Of a stretch of 64,000 nucleotides of DNA, positions 27,001-31,158 are shown piece after piece (the first letter of the stretch is position 1; every line of letters starts with the position of its first letter). Both the position numbers and the translations under genes were made by a program. The notes below the pieces were generated by a model that did no database searches, was not told where the DNA came from, and saw nothing but the letters and a program-made list of their open reading frames with translations. Source of the stretch: Ancistrus triradiatus (taxonomy: Eukaryota; Chordata; Actinopteri; Siluriformes; Loricariidae); NCBI GenBank assembly GCA_025084515.1, contig JAJAGP010000948.1, positions 1-64,000 on the forward strand, written 5' to 3'.

Positions 27001-28554
27001 ATGTGTGTAACTTGTACATTAAAGATCAGACATTTTTAAATTATGGGACATTTTGCTGGGCAATATAAAGAACATTGTTTTTTTATTTTTTAAACAAAAT
27101 CTGTGGACTTCAAAAGAGTTAAAATATTTGCTAAGGTTACTATGTTATGGGTTATTACAGTGTGTGAATGAGGGTTTGACCCCTTCCCTCATTTCATATT
27201 TTCTTTGCATGTTTGTCACGCTTACGTTTGTTGTAATTCAGGCCACATTGTAGGGTTTCGAGCAAAACAGCCTTTTCAAGGTAGCCAACAGCATCTCAAT
27301 ACTATCAAGGTAAGGACTTTTGACGAGGCCCCTCCAAGTCTTACTTTTGTTTTTACTTCACATTCAGAGGTGGACTTGCTGGTGTGTTTTGGATCATTGT
27401 TCTTCTGCAGAACCCAAGTTTGTTTCAGCTTGAGGTCACAAAAAGATGGCCGGACATTGTCCCTCAGGATTTTTTGGTAGGCAGCAGAATTCATAGTTCC
27501 ATTTATCACAGCAAGTCTTCCAGGTCCTGAAGCAGCAAAACAGCCCCAGACCATCACACTACCACCACCATATTTTACTGTTGATATAATGCTGTGAAAT
27601 GCTGTGTACTTTTACGTCAGATGTAATGGGGGGGGGGGGGGGGGCACGATGACACCTTCCAGAGAGTTCAACTTTTGTTTTGTCAGTTCACAGAATGTTT
27701 TCCCAAAAGTCTTGGGGATCATCAAGATGTGTTCTGTAAAAAAATGAGACGAGCTTTAATGTTCTTTTTGCTCGGCAGTGGTTGTCATCTGGGAAAATCT
27801 GCCATGCAGGCCATTTGCCAGTTTATTTCTTATGGTGGAGGCATGACACTGACCTTAATGAGCAAGTGAGGCTGCCAGTCTTGGATGTTGTTGTGGGCTT
27901 TTCTGACCACTGGGATTGAGTCATCGCTGACGCTATTGGGGTGGTATTTTGTCGGCCAGGACAATCCTGGAAGGTTACCTGTTCCCAGTCTCCGCCATTT
28001 GTGGGATAATGGCTCTCATGTGGTCCGCTTGGAGTCCCAGCTGTAGAAATGGCTCATAAACCCTTTCCAGGACTGATAGAATCTCAATTCCTTTTTTCTT
28101 AATTGTTCCGGAATTCTTTGGATCTCGGGATGGATGTGTGCATTAAGGATCTTTTGGTTGTACTATTTCGTCAGGCAGGTCCTATTTAAGTGATTGAGAA
28201 CAGGTGTGGCAATAATCAGGCCTGGGTGTGGCTAGAGACAGTGAACTCAGGTGTGATAAACCATAGTTAAGTTATGTTTTAACAATAGGGCAATCACTTT
28301 TTCACACAGGGCCATGTAGGTTTGGATTTTTTTCTCGCTTAATAATAAACATCTTCATTTAAAAACTGCATTTTGTGTTTACTTGTATTGTCTTTGACTA
28401 ATAATTAAATTGGTTTGATGTTCCGAAACACTCAAGTGTGACAAACATGGAAATCAGGAAGGGGGCAAACACTTTTTCACACCACTGTATGTAGGTGTAG
28501 CATTAAGTAGCTACCGTAATATTATCAGTAGAAAGGTCGCATAATGATTGAAAG

Positions 28555-28602
<48 letters not shown>

Positions 28603-28675
28603 CTTTGTCTGTCCTTAGGTCAATACTGAACTAGCGATCCCACCAGCCCGGATGATGCAGTTAGGCCCTGAATGA
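1703..28675 (+). CDS. drc1: Dynein regulatory complex subunit 1 (15 exons, 5' end outside window)
   Basis: DRC1 is a coiled-coil subunit of the nexin-dynein regulatory complex, which links doublet microtubules and controls dynein in motile 9+2 cilia and sperm tails; human loss causes primary ciliary dyskinesia (known). Joined coding exons: 1703-1790, 4765-4877, 6156-6339, 6418-6555, 10576-10662, 10806-10928, 12049-12188, 12828-12962, 13065-13428, 19573-19662, 22837-22923, 23041-23144, 24965-25108, 25333-25435, 28619-28675. They give 651 codons with every phase matching and no internal stop. Diagnostic stretches I recognise from human DRC1 are GTELVTN (here STELVTNILVA), YVKDLK, QLNQEKLDYNLQVLKKRDEE, IHPNDVL and the C-terminal NYD-SP28-associated block ending LLNQYLNSK. 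Most of the protein is charged heptad-like coiled coil. Human DRC1 is 740 residues, so about 60 N-terminal residues lie left of the window. Introns are full of transposons but exons are intact, so the gene looks functional. Confidence 0.95.
1934..2345 (+). mobile_element. Tc1-like fragment, 'TTTATTAGGTACAC' family, plus orientation
   Basis: Starts at the terminal motif CTTTATTAGGTACAC and runs through the 5' leader with internal deletions to about 2345, where it abuts a copy in the opposite direction. No coding capacity. This family recurs at 2346, 15372, 29222, 49495, 54740 and 62225. Confidence 0.65.
2702..4321 (-). mobile_element. Tc1-like transposon, family A, complete ends
   Basis: Outer ends CAGTCGTATGAAAAAGTTTG and its complement, TA duplicated at 2700-2701 and 4322-4323, 1620 bp. 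The inverted ends are long (about 200 bp, including the 'ATATATCATATAGCAGATGAAC' region). Same family as 8709-10273, opposite orientation. Confidence 0.93.
2872..3973 (-). pseudogene. Family A Tc1-like transposase, broken
   Basis: Reading on the minus strand from 3973: a helix-turn-helix region (QLSNGLKTKVIQHHGSGEGY), a second HTH/linker part (QTRSKHLQPHLAADGVTVHR), CTDETKMELFG with the first catalytic Asp, GGGSIMLWGC, then LEWPSQSPDMNITENL with the Glu of DD34E. The pieces lie in different frames (3767-3973, 3306-3722, 3284-3526, 2872-3180), so several frameshifts have killed it. It would have been a cut-and-paste transposase of about 340 residues. Confidence 0.85.
4461..4764. other. drc1 intron, no recognised feature
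   Basis: AT-rich intron tail before the exon at 4765; nothing else seen. Confidence 0.6.
4765..4877 (+). CDS. drc1: drc1 exon, in-window 2
   Basis: Residues 30-66 plus two bases of the next Arg codon. Contains STELVTNILVASDARE, matching the conserved GTELVTNIQVAADIRE of human DRC1, within the N-terminal NYD-SP28 (sperm tail) domain. Acceptor ACAG at 4761-4764, donor GTAC at 4878. Confidence 0.93.
5272..5328. repeat. CCATG / CAAGT pentamer tandem repeat
   Basis: GCCAT pentamers repeated about six times, grading into CAAGT pentamers, inside the solo LTR. Pentamers leave every frame open and cause the overlapping frames at 5253-5576, which are not genes. Confidence 0.9.
5548..5656. repeat. Degenerate short tandem repeat (CGCTAGGCCCC-type)
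   Basis: About six imperfect units of 17-20 bases built around GCTAGGCCCC and TTAGCT, inside the solo LTR. Confidence 0.7.
6156..6339 (+). CDS. drc1: drc1 exon, in-window 3
   Basis: Residues 68-128, beginning IEKLENEAKSSLEKCEEIRQ and ending DDKNKLINELQQ, the conserved coiled-coil part of the NYD-SP28 domain. Acceptor TACAG at 6151-6155; donor GTACAC at 6340. Phase 0 at the end. Confidence 0.95.
6418..6555 (+). CDS. drc1: drc1 exon, in-window 4
   Basis: Residues 129-174 (46 codons, both ends phase 0): ELKASDDRYVKDLKRQ... to YREELDLIE. Separated from the previous exon by only 78 bp of intron, the shortest in the gene. Acceptor TGTAG at 6413-6417; donor GTGCC at 6556. Confidence 0.95.
6725..7000 (-). 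mobile_element. Tc1-like transposon fragment
   Basis: Resembles the minus strand of a fish Tc1-like transposase region (GGGGTTTAGGTCAGGTGACT is the familiar 'SPDLTP' coding stretch read in reverse). No ends found; strongly decayed. Confidence 0.5.
7370..7680 (+). repeat. tRNA-derived SINE-like repeat
   Basis: Carries a B-box-like GGTTCGATCCC at 7424-7434, then the 'TTTGCATGTCTTCC...' and 'TCCAGTTTCCTCCCA' blocks and GATGGATTGGTACCCTGTC. Related decayed copies occur at 16540, 38640 and 39420. Confidence 0.6.
7797..7995 (-). repeat. tRNA-derived SINE (copy 1)
   Basis: Reverse complement of the repeat at 51551-51752: tail ACATTTACATTTACATTT, core AGACGCCCTTATCCAGAGCG, B-box complement GGATTTGAACCC and A-box complement ACCATTAGGCTAC. 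Not a tRNA gene. Confidence 0.85.
7996..8706. repeat. Mixed unclassified fish repeats
   Basis: Includes a block with CAGCACTGCAGTAACATTAA (8115-8135), a SINE-like remnant near 8230-8340 and a fragment with GTATCATCTACATAGCAGTG (8451-8470) seen widely in fish. No coding exon. The segment 8575-8706 continues at 10274 after the Tc1 insertion. Confidence 0.45.
8709..10273 (+). mobile_element. Tc1-like transposon, family A, complete ends
   Basis: Same ends as 2702-4321 (CAGTCGTATGAAAAAGTTTG and complement) with TA at 8707-8708 and 10274-10275; 1565 bp, plus orientation. It sits in the same drc1 intron as none of its relatives but is opposite in direction to the copy at 2.7 kb. Confidence 0.93.
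9070..10045 (+). pseudogene. Family A Tc1-like transposase, broken
   Basis: Frame 9400-9624 keeps RLYGRVMQKKPFLQTRHKQS, DNPASFWNKVLCTDE and a disturbed ELFG region; other parts are in other frames and the N-terminus (9070-9279) is shifted. The GGGS-IMLWG block reads GGGSIMPAGLCG. Not functional. Confidence 0.8.
10274..10575. other. drc1 intron, remnant of an older repeat
   Basis: Continues the repeat interrupted at 8707; otherwise nothing recognised. Confidence 0.4.
10576..10662 (+). CDS. drc1: drc1 exon, in-window 5 (GC donor)
   Basis: Residues 175-203 (29 codons): NSFNEERKALLTENGKKWEH... to SEKE. Aligns without gaps with 29 residues of human DRC1 ending AKE. The only junction that joins it in frame to the next exon is GAG|GCAGGA, a GC-AG intron; a GT donor further on would add unmatched residues. 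Acceptor TACAG at 10571-10575. Confidence 0.85.
10737..10800. repeat. (TG)32 microsatellite at a drc1 acceptor
   Basis: Uninterrupted TG dinucleotides ending five bases before the exon at 10806; it replaces the polypyrimidine tract. Confidence 0.97.
10806..10928 (+). CDS. drc1: drc1 exon, in-window 6
   Basis: Residues 204-244 (41 codons): LEFLLQRMNQVEEFEALLQK... ending NLETEVQ, gap-free with human LEYLNNRMKKVEDYEKQL.... The acceptor GAGCAG (10800-10805) is a NAGNAG type placed directly after a (TG)32 tract; the alignment favours the downstream AG. Donor GTACAG at 10929. Confidence 0.92.
10929..11978. other. drc1 intron, little recognised
   Basis: AT-rich. A SINE-like fragment may lie near 11090-11300. 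The minus-strand frame at 11495-11902 has no recognisable domain and is probably chance. Confidence 0.5.
11979..12037. repeat. (TG)29 microsatellite at a drc1 acceptor
   Basis: TG repeat followed by TTTTATAAACAG and the exon at 12049, leaving no ordinary polypyrimidine tract. Confidence 0.97.
12049..12188 (+). CDS. drc1: drc1 exon, in-window 7
   Basis: Residues 245-290 plus two bases. Contains QLNQEKLDYNLQVLKKRDEE and KSQQKRKITR, the most conserved block of the protein. The acceptor ATAAACAG (12041-12048) follows a (TG)n-TTTT tract with a poor pyrimidine tract. Donor GTACC at 12189. Confidence 0.96.
12189..12827. other. drc1 intron, nothing recognised
   Basis: AT-rich non-coding sequence with short TA runs near 12590. 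Confidence 0.6.
12828..12962 (+). CDS. drc1: drc1 exon, in-window 8
   Basis: Residues 292-335 plus split Arg codons at both ends: LQDSLNNLKIKCSNHEKQ..., EENQSLTDDYKR, to QKKMR. Matches human LHDILNNLRSKYAKQ...EENQSLTSDYKR. Acceptor CTTCCAG at 12821-12827; donor GTGAAC at 12963. Confidence 0.95.
13065..13428 (+). CDS. drc1: drc1 exon, in-window 9 (largest)
   Basis: Residues 337-457 (121 codons). Starts HFAAINAKRFEDLWLMNEAEAK, matching human [22 protein letters not shown], and ends TVKRLLELLCDEM. The middle is a Pro-rich then acidic linker that is less conserved. Acceptor AAAG at 13061-13064; donor GTGAGA at 13429. A 6.1-kb intron full of repeats follows. Confidence 0.94.
13429..14085. other. 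drc1 intron with L2-like tail fragment
   Basis: Mostly unrecognised. Around 13980-14035 the motif AGGAAGAAACCTTGGGAGGA matches the repeat at 30038-30060, part of the widespread L2-like/SINE family. Confidence 0.45.
14088..15322 (-). mobile_element. Tc1-like transposon, family D, complete ends
   Basis: Ends CATTATATTGGCAAAAATAC and the complement-like GAATACTTTTGGCAATATAG, with TA at 14086-14087 and 15323-15324; 1235 bp. The compact size is usual for this family, which has short ends. Confidence 0.85.
14140..15185 (-). pseudogene. Family D Tc1-like transposase, broken
   Basis: Minus-strand frame 14677-15003 has MTKRGQQMLRQIVHRGHQLS, SITTDLQTSCG, LHRMGFHG and VIWSDESCFSIW with the first catalytic Asp. 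The N-terminal start lies near 15183 and the C-terminal half (14140-14676) is in other frames. A local duplication at 14630-14705 (ACAGGTACCGTTCTCCCCAA twice) breaks the frame. Confidence 0.8.
15372..16005 (+). mobile_element. Tc1-like fragment, 'TTTATTAGGTACAC' family
   Basis: Plus orientation. Leader AATATCTAATCAGCCAGTCA, GGTGCTAGGCAGGCTGGTCT, then GGCCCCTTATTTCCAACTGAGC and TGTTGCTGACCATGTCCAGC. Internally deleted. Confidence 0.65.
16006..16380. repeat. Unclassified repeat with B-box-like site
   Basis: GAACTCGAACC at 16231-16241 is the complement of a pol III B box, so a minus-strand tRNA-derived SINE is possible. No other landmark. Confidence 0.35.
16375..16522 (+). repeat. L2-like retrotransposon/SINE 3' tail
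   Basis: GCCACTGTCGCCCTAGGCTT to AAGAGCGCTATATAAATAAA, ending in CTTGA pentamers. The same tail occurs at 34566-34610 and 62090-62220 in plus orientation, and reversed at 20305-20345 and 29878-29990. Confidence 0.7.
16535..16800 (+). repeat. SINE-like repeat, decayed
   Basis: GGCAGCACTGTGGTGCAGTA, CCTGGGTTTCCTGTGGGTAC and GAGCTGGCATCCTGCC are the familiar blocks also seen at 7370. Confidence 0.5.
16805..17658 (-). mobile_element. LTR-like direct repeat, left copy
   Basis: Shares AAAGGTTTAGGACCCAAATG at its left and GCGATCGTGCTGAGC at its right with the copy at 18952-19485. GC-rich middle with CGCCGCAGCGAGCGAGC. It is about 230 bp longer than the right copy because of a segment at 17318-17545. 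Orientation is inferred from the gag-like frames between the copies. Boundaries are approximate; no clear TG...CA ends. Confidence 0.5.
17659..17990. repeat. 60-bp tandem repeat, about 5.5 units
   Basis: CTAGCTGCTC (or one-base variants) recurs at 17661, 17721, 17781, 17841, 17901 and 17961, an exact 60-bp register. As 60 is a multiple of three, both strands stay open: a 20-residue Gly/Ser/Glu repeat on plus, a Ser/Val/Pro/Glu repeat on minus. Confidence 0.95.
18152..18288 (-). repeat. tRNA-derived SINE (copy 2, truncated)
   Basis: Same family as 7797 and 51551; keeps tail and core (AGCAGACGCCGTTATCCAGA) and stops before the B box. Confidence 0.8.
18250..18880 (-). pseudogene. Gag-like remnant of a Ty3-type retroelement
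   Basis: Minus strand. The part at 18561-18854 reads MEVPNPYNRRVSLPRSRLAF, and the part at 18250-18501 has LIDLFTLGNEELQDELCLLE and LYDLAIDVAFRLQGARERPG, which resembles the gag of fish Ty3/gypsy elements (LxxLVxLAIxLDxRLRER pattern). No reverse transcriptase or integrase lies between the LTR-like repeats, so the element is non-autonomous or deleted. Confidence 0.5.
18952..19490 (-). mobile_element. LTR-like direct repeat, right copy
   Basis: Same succession as the left copy: AAAGGTTTAGGACCCAAATG, AATAAATGTTCACC, CTCAGCGTCCTTTTCTGA, GCCTCGCCGCAGCGAGC, GATGCGACAACCTGTGTGG, CGATCGTGCTGAGC. A small hairpin (CGCTGACCT / AGGTCAGCG, 19511-19546) follows. Confidence 0.5.
19573..19662 (+). CDS. drc1: drc1 exon, in-window 10
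   Basis: Residues 458-487 (30 codons): GFLVESRLLKLLSPLEKNDQ... to DSIFS, matching human GFLIESKLLSLLLPLEQNE...LDAIFS. Acceptor TTTTAG at 19567-19572; donor GTGAGT at 19663. Confidence 0.95.
19663..20664. other. drc1 intron with repeat fragments
   Basis: 19795-19945 holds an imperfect direct repeat (CACAGTTCAGGCTGGAAA twice, at 19787 and 19890). 20150-20300 is a reversed SINE-like fragment and 20305-20345 a reversed L2-like tail. No exon. Confidence 0.5.
20665..22232 (+). mobile_element. Tc1-like transposon, family B, near-intact copy
   Basis: Ends CAGTGGGGCAAAACGTATTT and complement, TA at 20663-20664 and 22233-22234; 1568 bp with inverted ends of about 200 bp. Best-preserved member here; relatives at 31159, 45117 and 47939 and a fragment at 42135. 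Confidence 0.95.
20995..22035 (+). pseudogene. Family B Tc1-like transposase, few frameshifts
   Basis: ATG at 20995 opens MAKTKELSKDTRKKIVDLHQ, the first helix-turn-helix, to a stop near 21205. From 21204 another frame gives NDLQRAGTKVTKATISNTLR (second DNA-binding half), MWSDEIEIELFG with the first catalytic Asp and GGGNIMLWGCFS, to 21653. A third frame (21616-22035) gives VFQHDNDTKHTA with the second Asp and PDLNPIENLW with the Glu. All DD34E residues survive. The second shift is one extra T near 21632 compared with the copy at 31159. Confidence 0.9.
22235..22738 (+). mobile_element. Tc1-like fragment
   Basis: GTGGCTTCCCTTTACTCTTA, GATTGGAATGAAGAGCAGTG and the end AAGTTTTCACACTACTGTA look like a deleted Tc1-like copy directly abutting the previous element's TA. 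Confidence 0.5.
22837..22923 (+). CDS. drc1: drc1 exon, in-window 11
   Basis: Residues 488-516 (29 codons): AIGIENEEDLYKMAKFFAKYRQQ..., matching human [22 protein letters not shown]. Acceptor TTATAG at 22831-22836; donor GTGAGA at 22924. Confidence 0.95.
23041..23144 (+). CDS. drc1: drc1 exon, in-window 12
   Basis: Residues 517-550 plus two bases. Contains LIHPNDVLRVLRVF, matching human VIHPNDVLKILEAF. The long acidic Glu-rich linker that precedes this motif in human is almost absent. Acceptor TGAAG at 23036-23040; donor GTGTGT at 23145. Confidence 0.93.
23145..23600. repeat. Reversed SINE-like remnant and (CA)n
   Basis: 23370-23500 resembles the reversed 'dilemma'-type SINE 3' part (GGGATCTAGGGTCACAGGAC); 23500-23543 is a CGCA/CA repeat. 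No exon. Confidence 0.45.
23602..23850. repeat. MITE-like repeat (AAGTTGGGAC type)
   Basis: ACAACCCCAAATAAGGAACA near the left and CCAAAAGTTGGGACCGAGAC near the right are the approximate inverted ends of a widespread fish MITE. Confidence 0.5.
23853..24010. repeat. MITE-like repeat (CAGTGGAACCTTGGAATTCGAA)
   Basis: Starts CAGTGGAACCTTGGAATTCG after a TA; no clear far end. A family with this start is common in fish (from memory). Confidence 0.4.
24165..24580 (-). mobile_element. Tc1-like transposase fragment
   Basis: Minus-strand frame 24182-24403 has MDHPKARSVMVCGCVSALRK, GHLHFRDGSINEQKYTEIL, matching the central 'GGGSVMVWGC...G' to 'YxxIL' region of Tc1 transposases. The rest is decayed. 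Confidence 0.6.
24627..24836 (+). mobile_element. 210-bp internally deleted Tc1 derivative (family C)
   Basis: Left end CAGTGGTGCTTGAAAGTTTG, then the coding start of family C (GAGGACCTCAGAAAAAGAGT) and, after a large deletion, the right end CACCACTG. TA at 24625-24626 and 24837-24838. The parent type is at 25459-26993. Confidence 0.75.
24965..25108 (+). CDS. drc1: drc1 exon, in-window 13
   Basis: Residues 552-598 plus split codons. Contains YWESMANIIPEPKLKVWSAL and EAALEKY, the start of the C-terminal NYD-SP28-associated domain (human [20 protein letters not shown]). Acceptor ATAG at 24961-24964; donor GTAAGT at 25109. Confidence 0.95.
25333..25435 (+). CDS. drc1: drc1 exon, in-window 14
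   Basis: Residues 600-633: TVLTERSKLMSDTQRLQQQN..., ending LLNQYLNSK, the C-terminal coiled coil of the NYD-SP28-associated domain (human LLQQYLNSK). Acceptor CTATAG at 25327-25332; donor GTAATG at 25436, 23 bases before a Tc1 insertion. Confidence 0.95.
25459..26993 (+). mobile_element. Tc1-like transposon, family C, complete ends
   Basis: Ends CAGTGGTGCTTGAAAGTTTG and complement with TA at 25457-25458 and 26994-26995; 1535 bp, in the last drc1 intron in sense orientation. Older family C fragments lie at 39672 and 60225. Confidence 0.93.
25824..26820 (+). pseudogene. Family C Tc1-like transposase, N-terminal half intact
   Basis: From ATG 25824: MTRTKAISEDLRKRVVDAHQ and QSTVRQIVYQWRKF (first helix-turn-helix), IPRSGRPTKI (GRPR-type linker), KQLKASLTLANDNVHESTIR (second), then VLWTDETKIELFG with the first catalytic Asp, open to 26397. 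After HWWW the frame is lost and the C-terminal half, with the second Asp and the Glu, is badly decayed. Confidence 0.88.
26994..27269. other. drc1 intron, nothing recognised
   Basis: AT-rich spacer between two Tc1-like elements. Confidence 0.5.
27270..28487 (-). mobile_element. Tc1-like transposon, family E, left end truncated
   Basis: Right end complement of CAGTGGTGTGAAAAAGTGTT with TA at 28488-28489. Minus-strand frame 27276-27557 reads MMVWGCFAASGPGRLAVING, AAYQKILRDNVRPS and QKNNDPKHTSKSTSE, where the second catalytic Asp is present. The N-terminal half (27676-28140 on minus) is frame-broken. A G17 run lies inside. Confidence 0.8.
27628..27644. repeat. Poly-G run (17)
   Basis: Seventeen consecutive G; a likely site of length polymorphism or sequencing error, inside the family E element. 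Confidence 0.95.
28557..28600. repeat. (TG)22 microsatellite at the last drc1 acceptor
   Basis: TG repeat followed by CTCTTTGTCTGTCCTTAG and the last coding exon at 28619. Confidence 0.97.
28619..28675 (+). CDS. drc1: drc1 last exon with stop codon
   Basis: Residues 634-651: VNTELAIPPARMMQLGPE, then TGA at 28673. Human ends INSELQVPPTQVLRVPTK, the same length. Acceptor CCTTAG at 28613-28618, again downstream of a (TG)22 tract. The 3.2-kb intron before it holds two Tc1-like elements. Confidence 0.92.
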   Translation, partial: VNTELAIPPARMMQLGPE

Positions 28676-28770
28676 GATCATTTTATACCTATCAGACCAG
28701 AAGAACTTAGCAATACCTGTTTTACATATTTCAACACTTTAAAATAAATATGAATGTTATGGATGAACTT
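28676..28770 (+). promoter_or_regulatory. drc1: drc1 3' UTR with poly(A) signal
   Basis: AATAAA at 28743-28748, 68 bases after the stop codon, is the first canonical poly(A) signal. Cleavage about 15-25 bases later would give a 3' UTR of about 90 bases. Position of cleavage is inferred. Confidence 0.6.
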
Positions 28771-29221
28771 CAAATTTGTATTGGTGCAGAAACAATAATC
28801 AAAGCATAAACATGACTGTAGATATGGGAATTAGTGTTATTTGTTTTAGTTTTGATTGTTGAATTATTTTTCTGGTGGCACGAATAGTCAGTGGTTATTG
28901 CTGTCGCCTCAAGCTCAAGAGATGGAAGTTTGAGTGCATGTGACCTGTGATGGACTGCCACCCTGTCCCACCTGGTGGTCCCATCTTGCACCCTGTACTG
29001 TTAGTTAGGCCTGAGCCCTCCTTTCGGGTTAGGCTTCAGACCCTCCCCTTTGACCCAGGGTAAGTGGTAGTACAACAGGCTACTTTGTTTTAGCTTGGAT
29101 TTGTAGCATTATTACTTTATTCTGGTGATAATCACAATGGGTCTGGAGCACATTCAAGGAAGCACGGAATACAACTGAACCTACTCATTTACCTTCCCTC
29201 AGACCTATGGCCAGTGTAGTA
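28771..29221. repeat. Intergenic DNA with a SINE-like fragment
   Basis: 28870-29060 carries GTCGCCTCAAGCTCAAGAGA and TGTGATGGACTGCCACCCTG, SINE-like blocks. Nothing coding. Confidence 0.45.
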
Positions 29222-29760
29222 TTTCCACTTTATTAGGTACATCTTGCTAGTACTGGGTTGGACCTCATTTTGCCTTCAGCACTGACTTAATTCTTCATGG
29301 GATAAACTCTGCTGGAAACATTGCTCAGAGATTGTGGTCCATATTGGGATAATTGGATCACTCAGTTGCTGTAGATTTGTTGACTGCATAATTCAGGATT
29401 GCAAATCTCTCATTCCACCAGATCCAAAAGGTGCTCTTTTGGATTGAGATCTGGTGACTGCTGAGGCCACTTGAGAACAGTTAACTCATTGTCATGTTCA
29501 AAAGAGCTTTGTGATATGACGCGTTATCCTGCTGGAAGTAGCCATCAGAAGATGGAACACTGTGGTCATAAAGGGATGGAGATGCCTGTGACAATGCTCA
29601 GTTGCTTTTAAGGTCCCCAAAGTATGCCATGAAGTTATCCCGCACACCATTACACCACCACTAGCAGCCTGAACTGTTGATATAAGGCAGGATGGATTCA
29701 TGCTTTCGTGTTGTTTAGGTCAAATTTTGACCGTTATATGAACCATTATACTCAGAAGAA
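29222..29760 (-). mobile_element. Tc1-like fragment, 'TTTATTAGGTACAT' family
   Basis: Starts CTTTATTAGGTACATCTTGC, passes TTGAGATCTGGTGACTGCTG and ends near the TTGTTTAGGTCAAATTTTGA block, i.e. the C-terminal half on the minus strand (LISTVQAASGGVMVCGITSW in frame 29498-29701). Confidence 0.7.
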
Positions 29761-29875
29761 AGCAATGTGAACATCTGGAAAACACCAAACTCCATACAGA
29801 CAGTAACCAAAGACTGTCTGTGTGGAAATTAAAGACTGTATTAGTTGAATGTTTCAAGTATTTTCTAGTATAATA

Positions 29876-30075
29876 ATGTCAAGTCAGATTTATTTCTATA
29901 GCACTTTTTATGATGGAGCATTGTCTCAAAGCGGCTTTACAATTTTAGACCATCTTCTAAATTATAAGGCCAGTCCCAAATAGAGTAAGCCCAGGGCGAC
30001 AGTGTCAAGGCAGAACTCCCTAAACATTATAAGGAAGAAACCTTGGGAGGAGCAAGACTCAAAAAGTGACCCAAT
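29876..30075 (-). repeat. Reversed L2-like/SINE tail
   Basis: GTCAAGTCAGATTTATTTCT, GAGCATTGTCTCAAAGCGGC and AGGAAGAAACCTTGGGAGGA, the reverse of the tail at 16375. Confidence 0.7.
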
Positions 30076-30540
30076 CTCCTTGGGCAGCTTAGACGACATA
30101 TGAAAGAAATAACTAAGTTAACTAGTGTTGTAGCAACTAAGTGTTGCAGCTTCTACTTATTGCCACGAGAGGGAGACATATGCACAGTTTTCACTTTCAT
30201 ACTTGTACAGTAAGTAGACGTTTATGTTTATTCTTTTTTATTCTATTATTACTTTTATTAGTCTTCTTACTATGATGCTACTGGAAAAACACACTTTGGT
30301 TGTAACCGCAGTTTTTCATTAAGTAGCTACTACAACCATGTTCCTCGATATTTCACTATGTACTTAGTAATCACTGGTGGACAGTAACGAAGTAAATGTA
30401 ATTTGTTGCTATACCTAAGTAGTTGTCTCATGTATCTTTACCTTACTGAACTATTTACATTCCATGGGTGACCTTTTACTTTAACTCCACTATATATCAA
30501 AGTCAAAGATTTTTACTTCGCCACTTAATACCCAGCCATC
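30076..30540. other. Intergenic, nothing recognised
   Basis: AT-rich unique-looking sequence without an open frame of interest. Confidence 0.5.
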
Positions 30541-30730
30541 GCCATGTCTTAAGACCCCTTGACCTGCTTAGATAAGACATGATTTTGTTATACTAAGACA
30601 TCTCAAGACGTCTTAAGACGGATTGAATGAAGACATCTCTGTTTCTTGAGACATGAAAGTTAGTGTCTTAAGACATGGAAGTAATAATTGACATGTTTTG
30701 AGACAGAGATCTTATGTCTTAAGATGTTTC
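30540..30730. repeat. Cluster of GTCTTAAGAC-type palindromes
   Basis: AAGAC and GTCTT words alternate across about 190 bp: TCTTAAGAC, ATCTCAAGACGTCTTAAGAC, GTGTCTTAAGACAT and TATGTCTTAAGATG. AAGACGTCTT is a perfect palindrome. Probably a decayed foldback repeat. Confidence 0.6.
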
Positions 30731-31156
30731 AGTTTAGAGCAAATAGTGGTGGTCAAGATGATTGTTTTTTTCATATTGTATTCATATTTTATGTTTTTAA
30801 TTTTTTATTTTAGTGTAATACTACCCTATACTAATTCTACATTCTTGAACACTCATGTTGGGAATGATGGAAATACATTGAGATATGACTGGGACTCCCT
30901 GATTTGAACCTGAGTGGTAAATTGAATAACTCTCTTGTGCCGAGTAAGGTCGAGTAAAAAGTGTAAATGGACCTTCTTCAAGTCCTCAATTGTGGAAGCA
31001 GCTGCAACAAGCGGTGGTTGAGAAGCAGTCTATGCCTCTCCTAGTGACAACCTTAGAACATGCTGGTGGACACAAACATTGAGAGAGGCTATCAAGTTGA
31101 AGAATGAGGCCTTTTGAGCATGGCTCTCAGAGAAATCGCCTAATTCAATTGAGAGG
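30731..31156. other. Intergenic, nothing recognised
   Basis: No recognisable gene. A fragment near 30980-31140 (GAAGCAGTCTATGCCTCTCC) may be repeat-derived. Confidence 0.4.
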
Positions 31157-31158
31157 TA

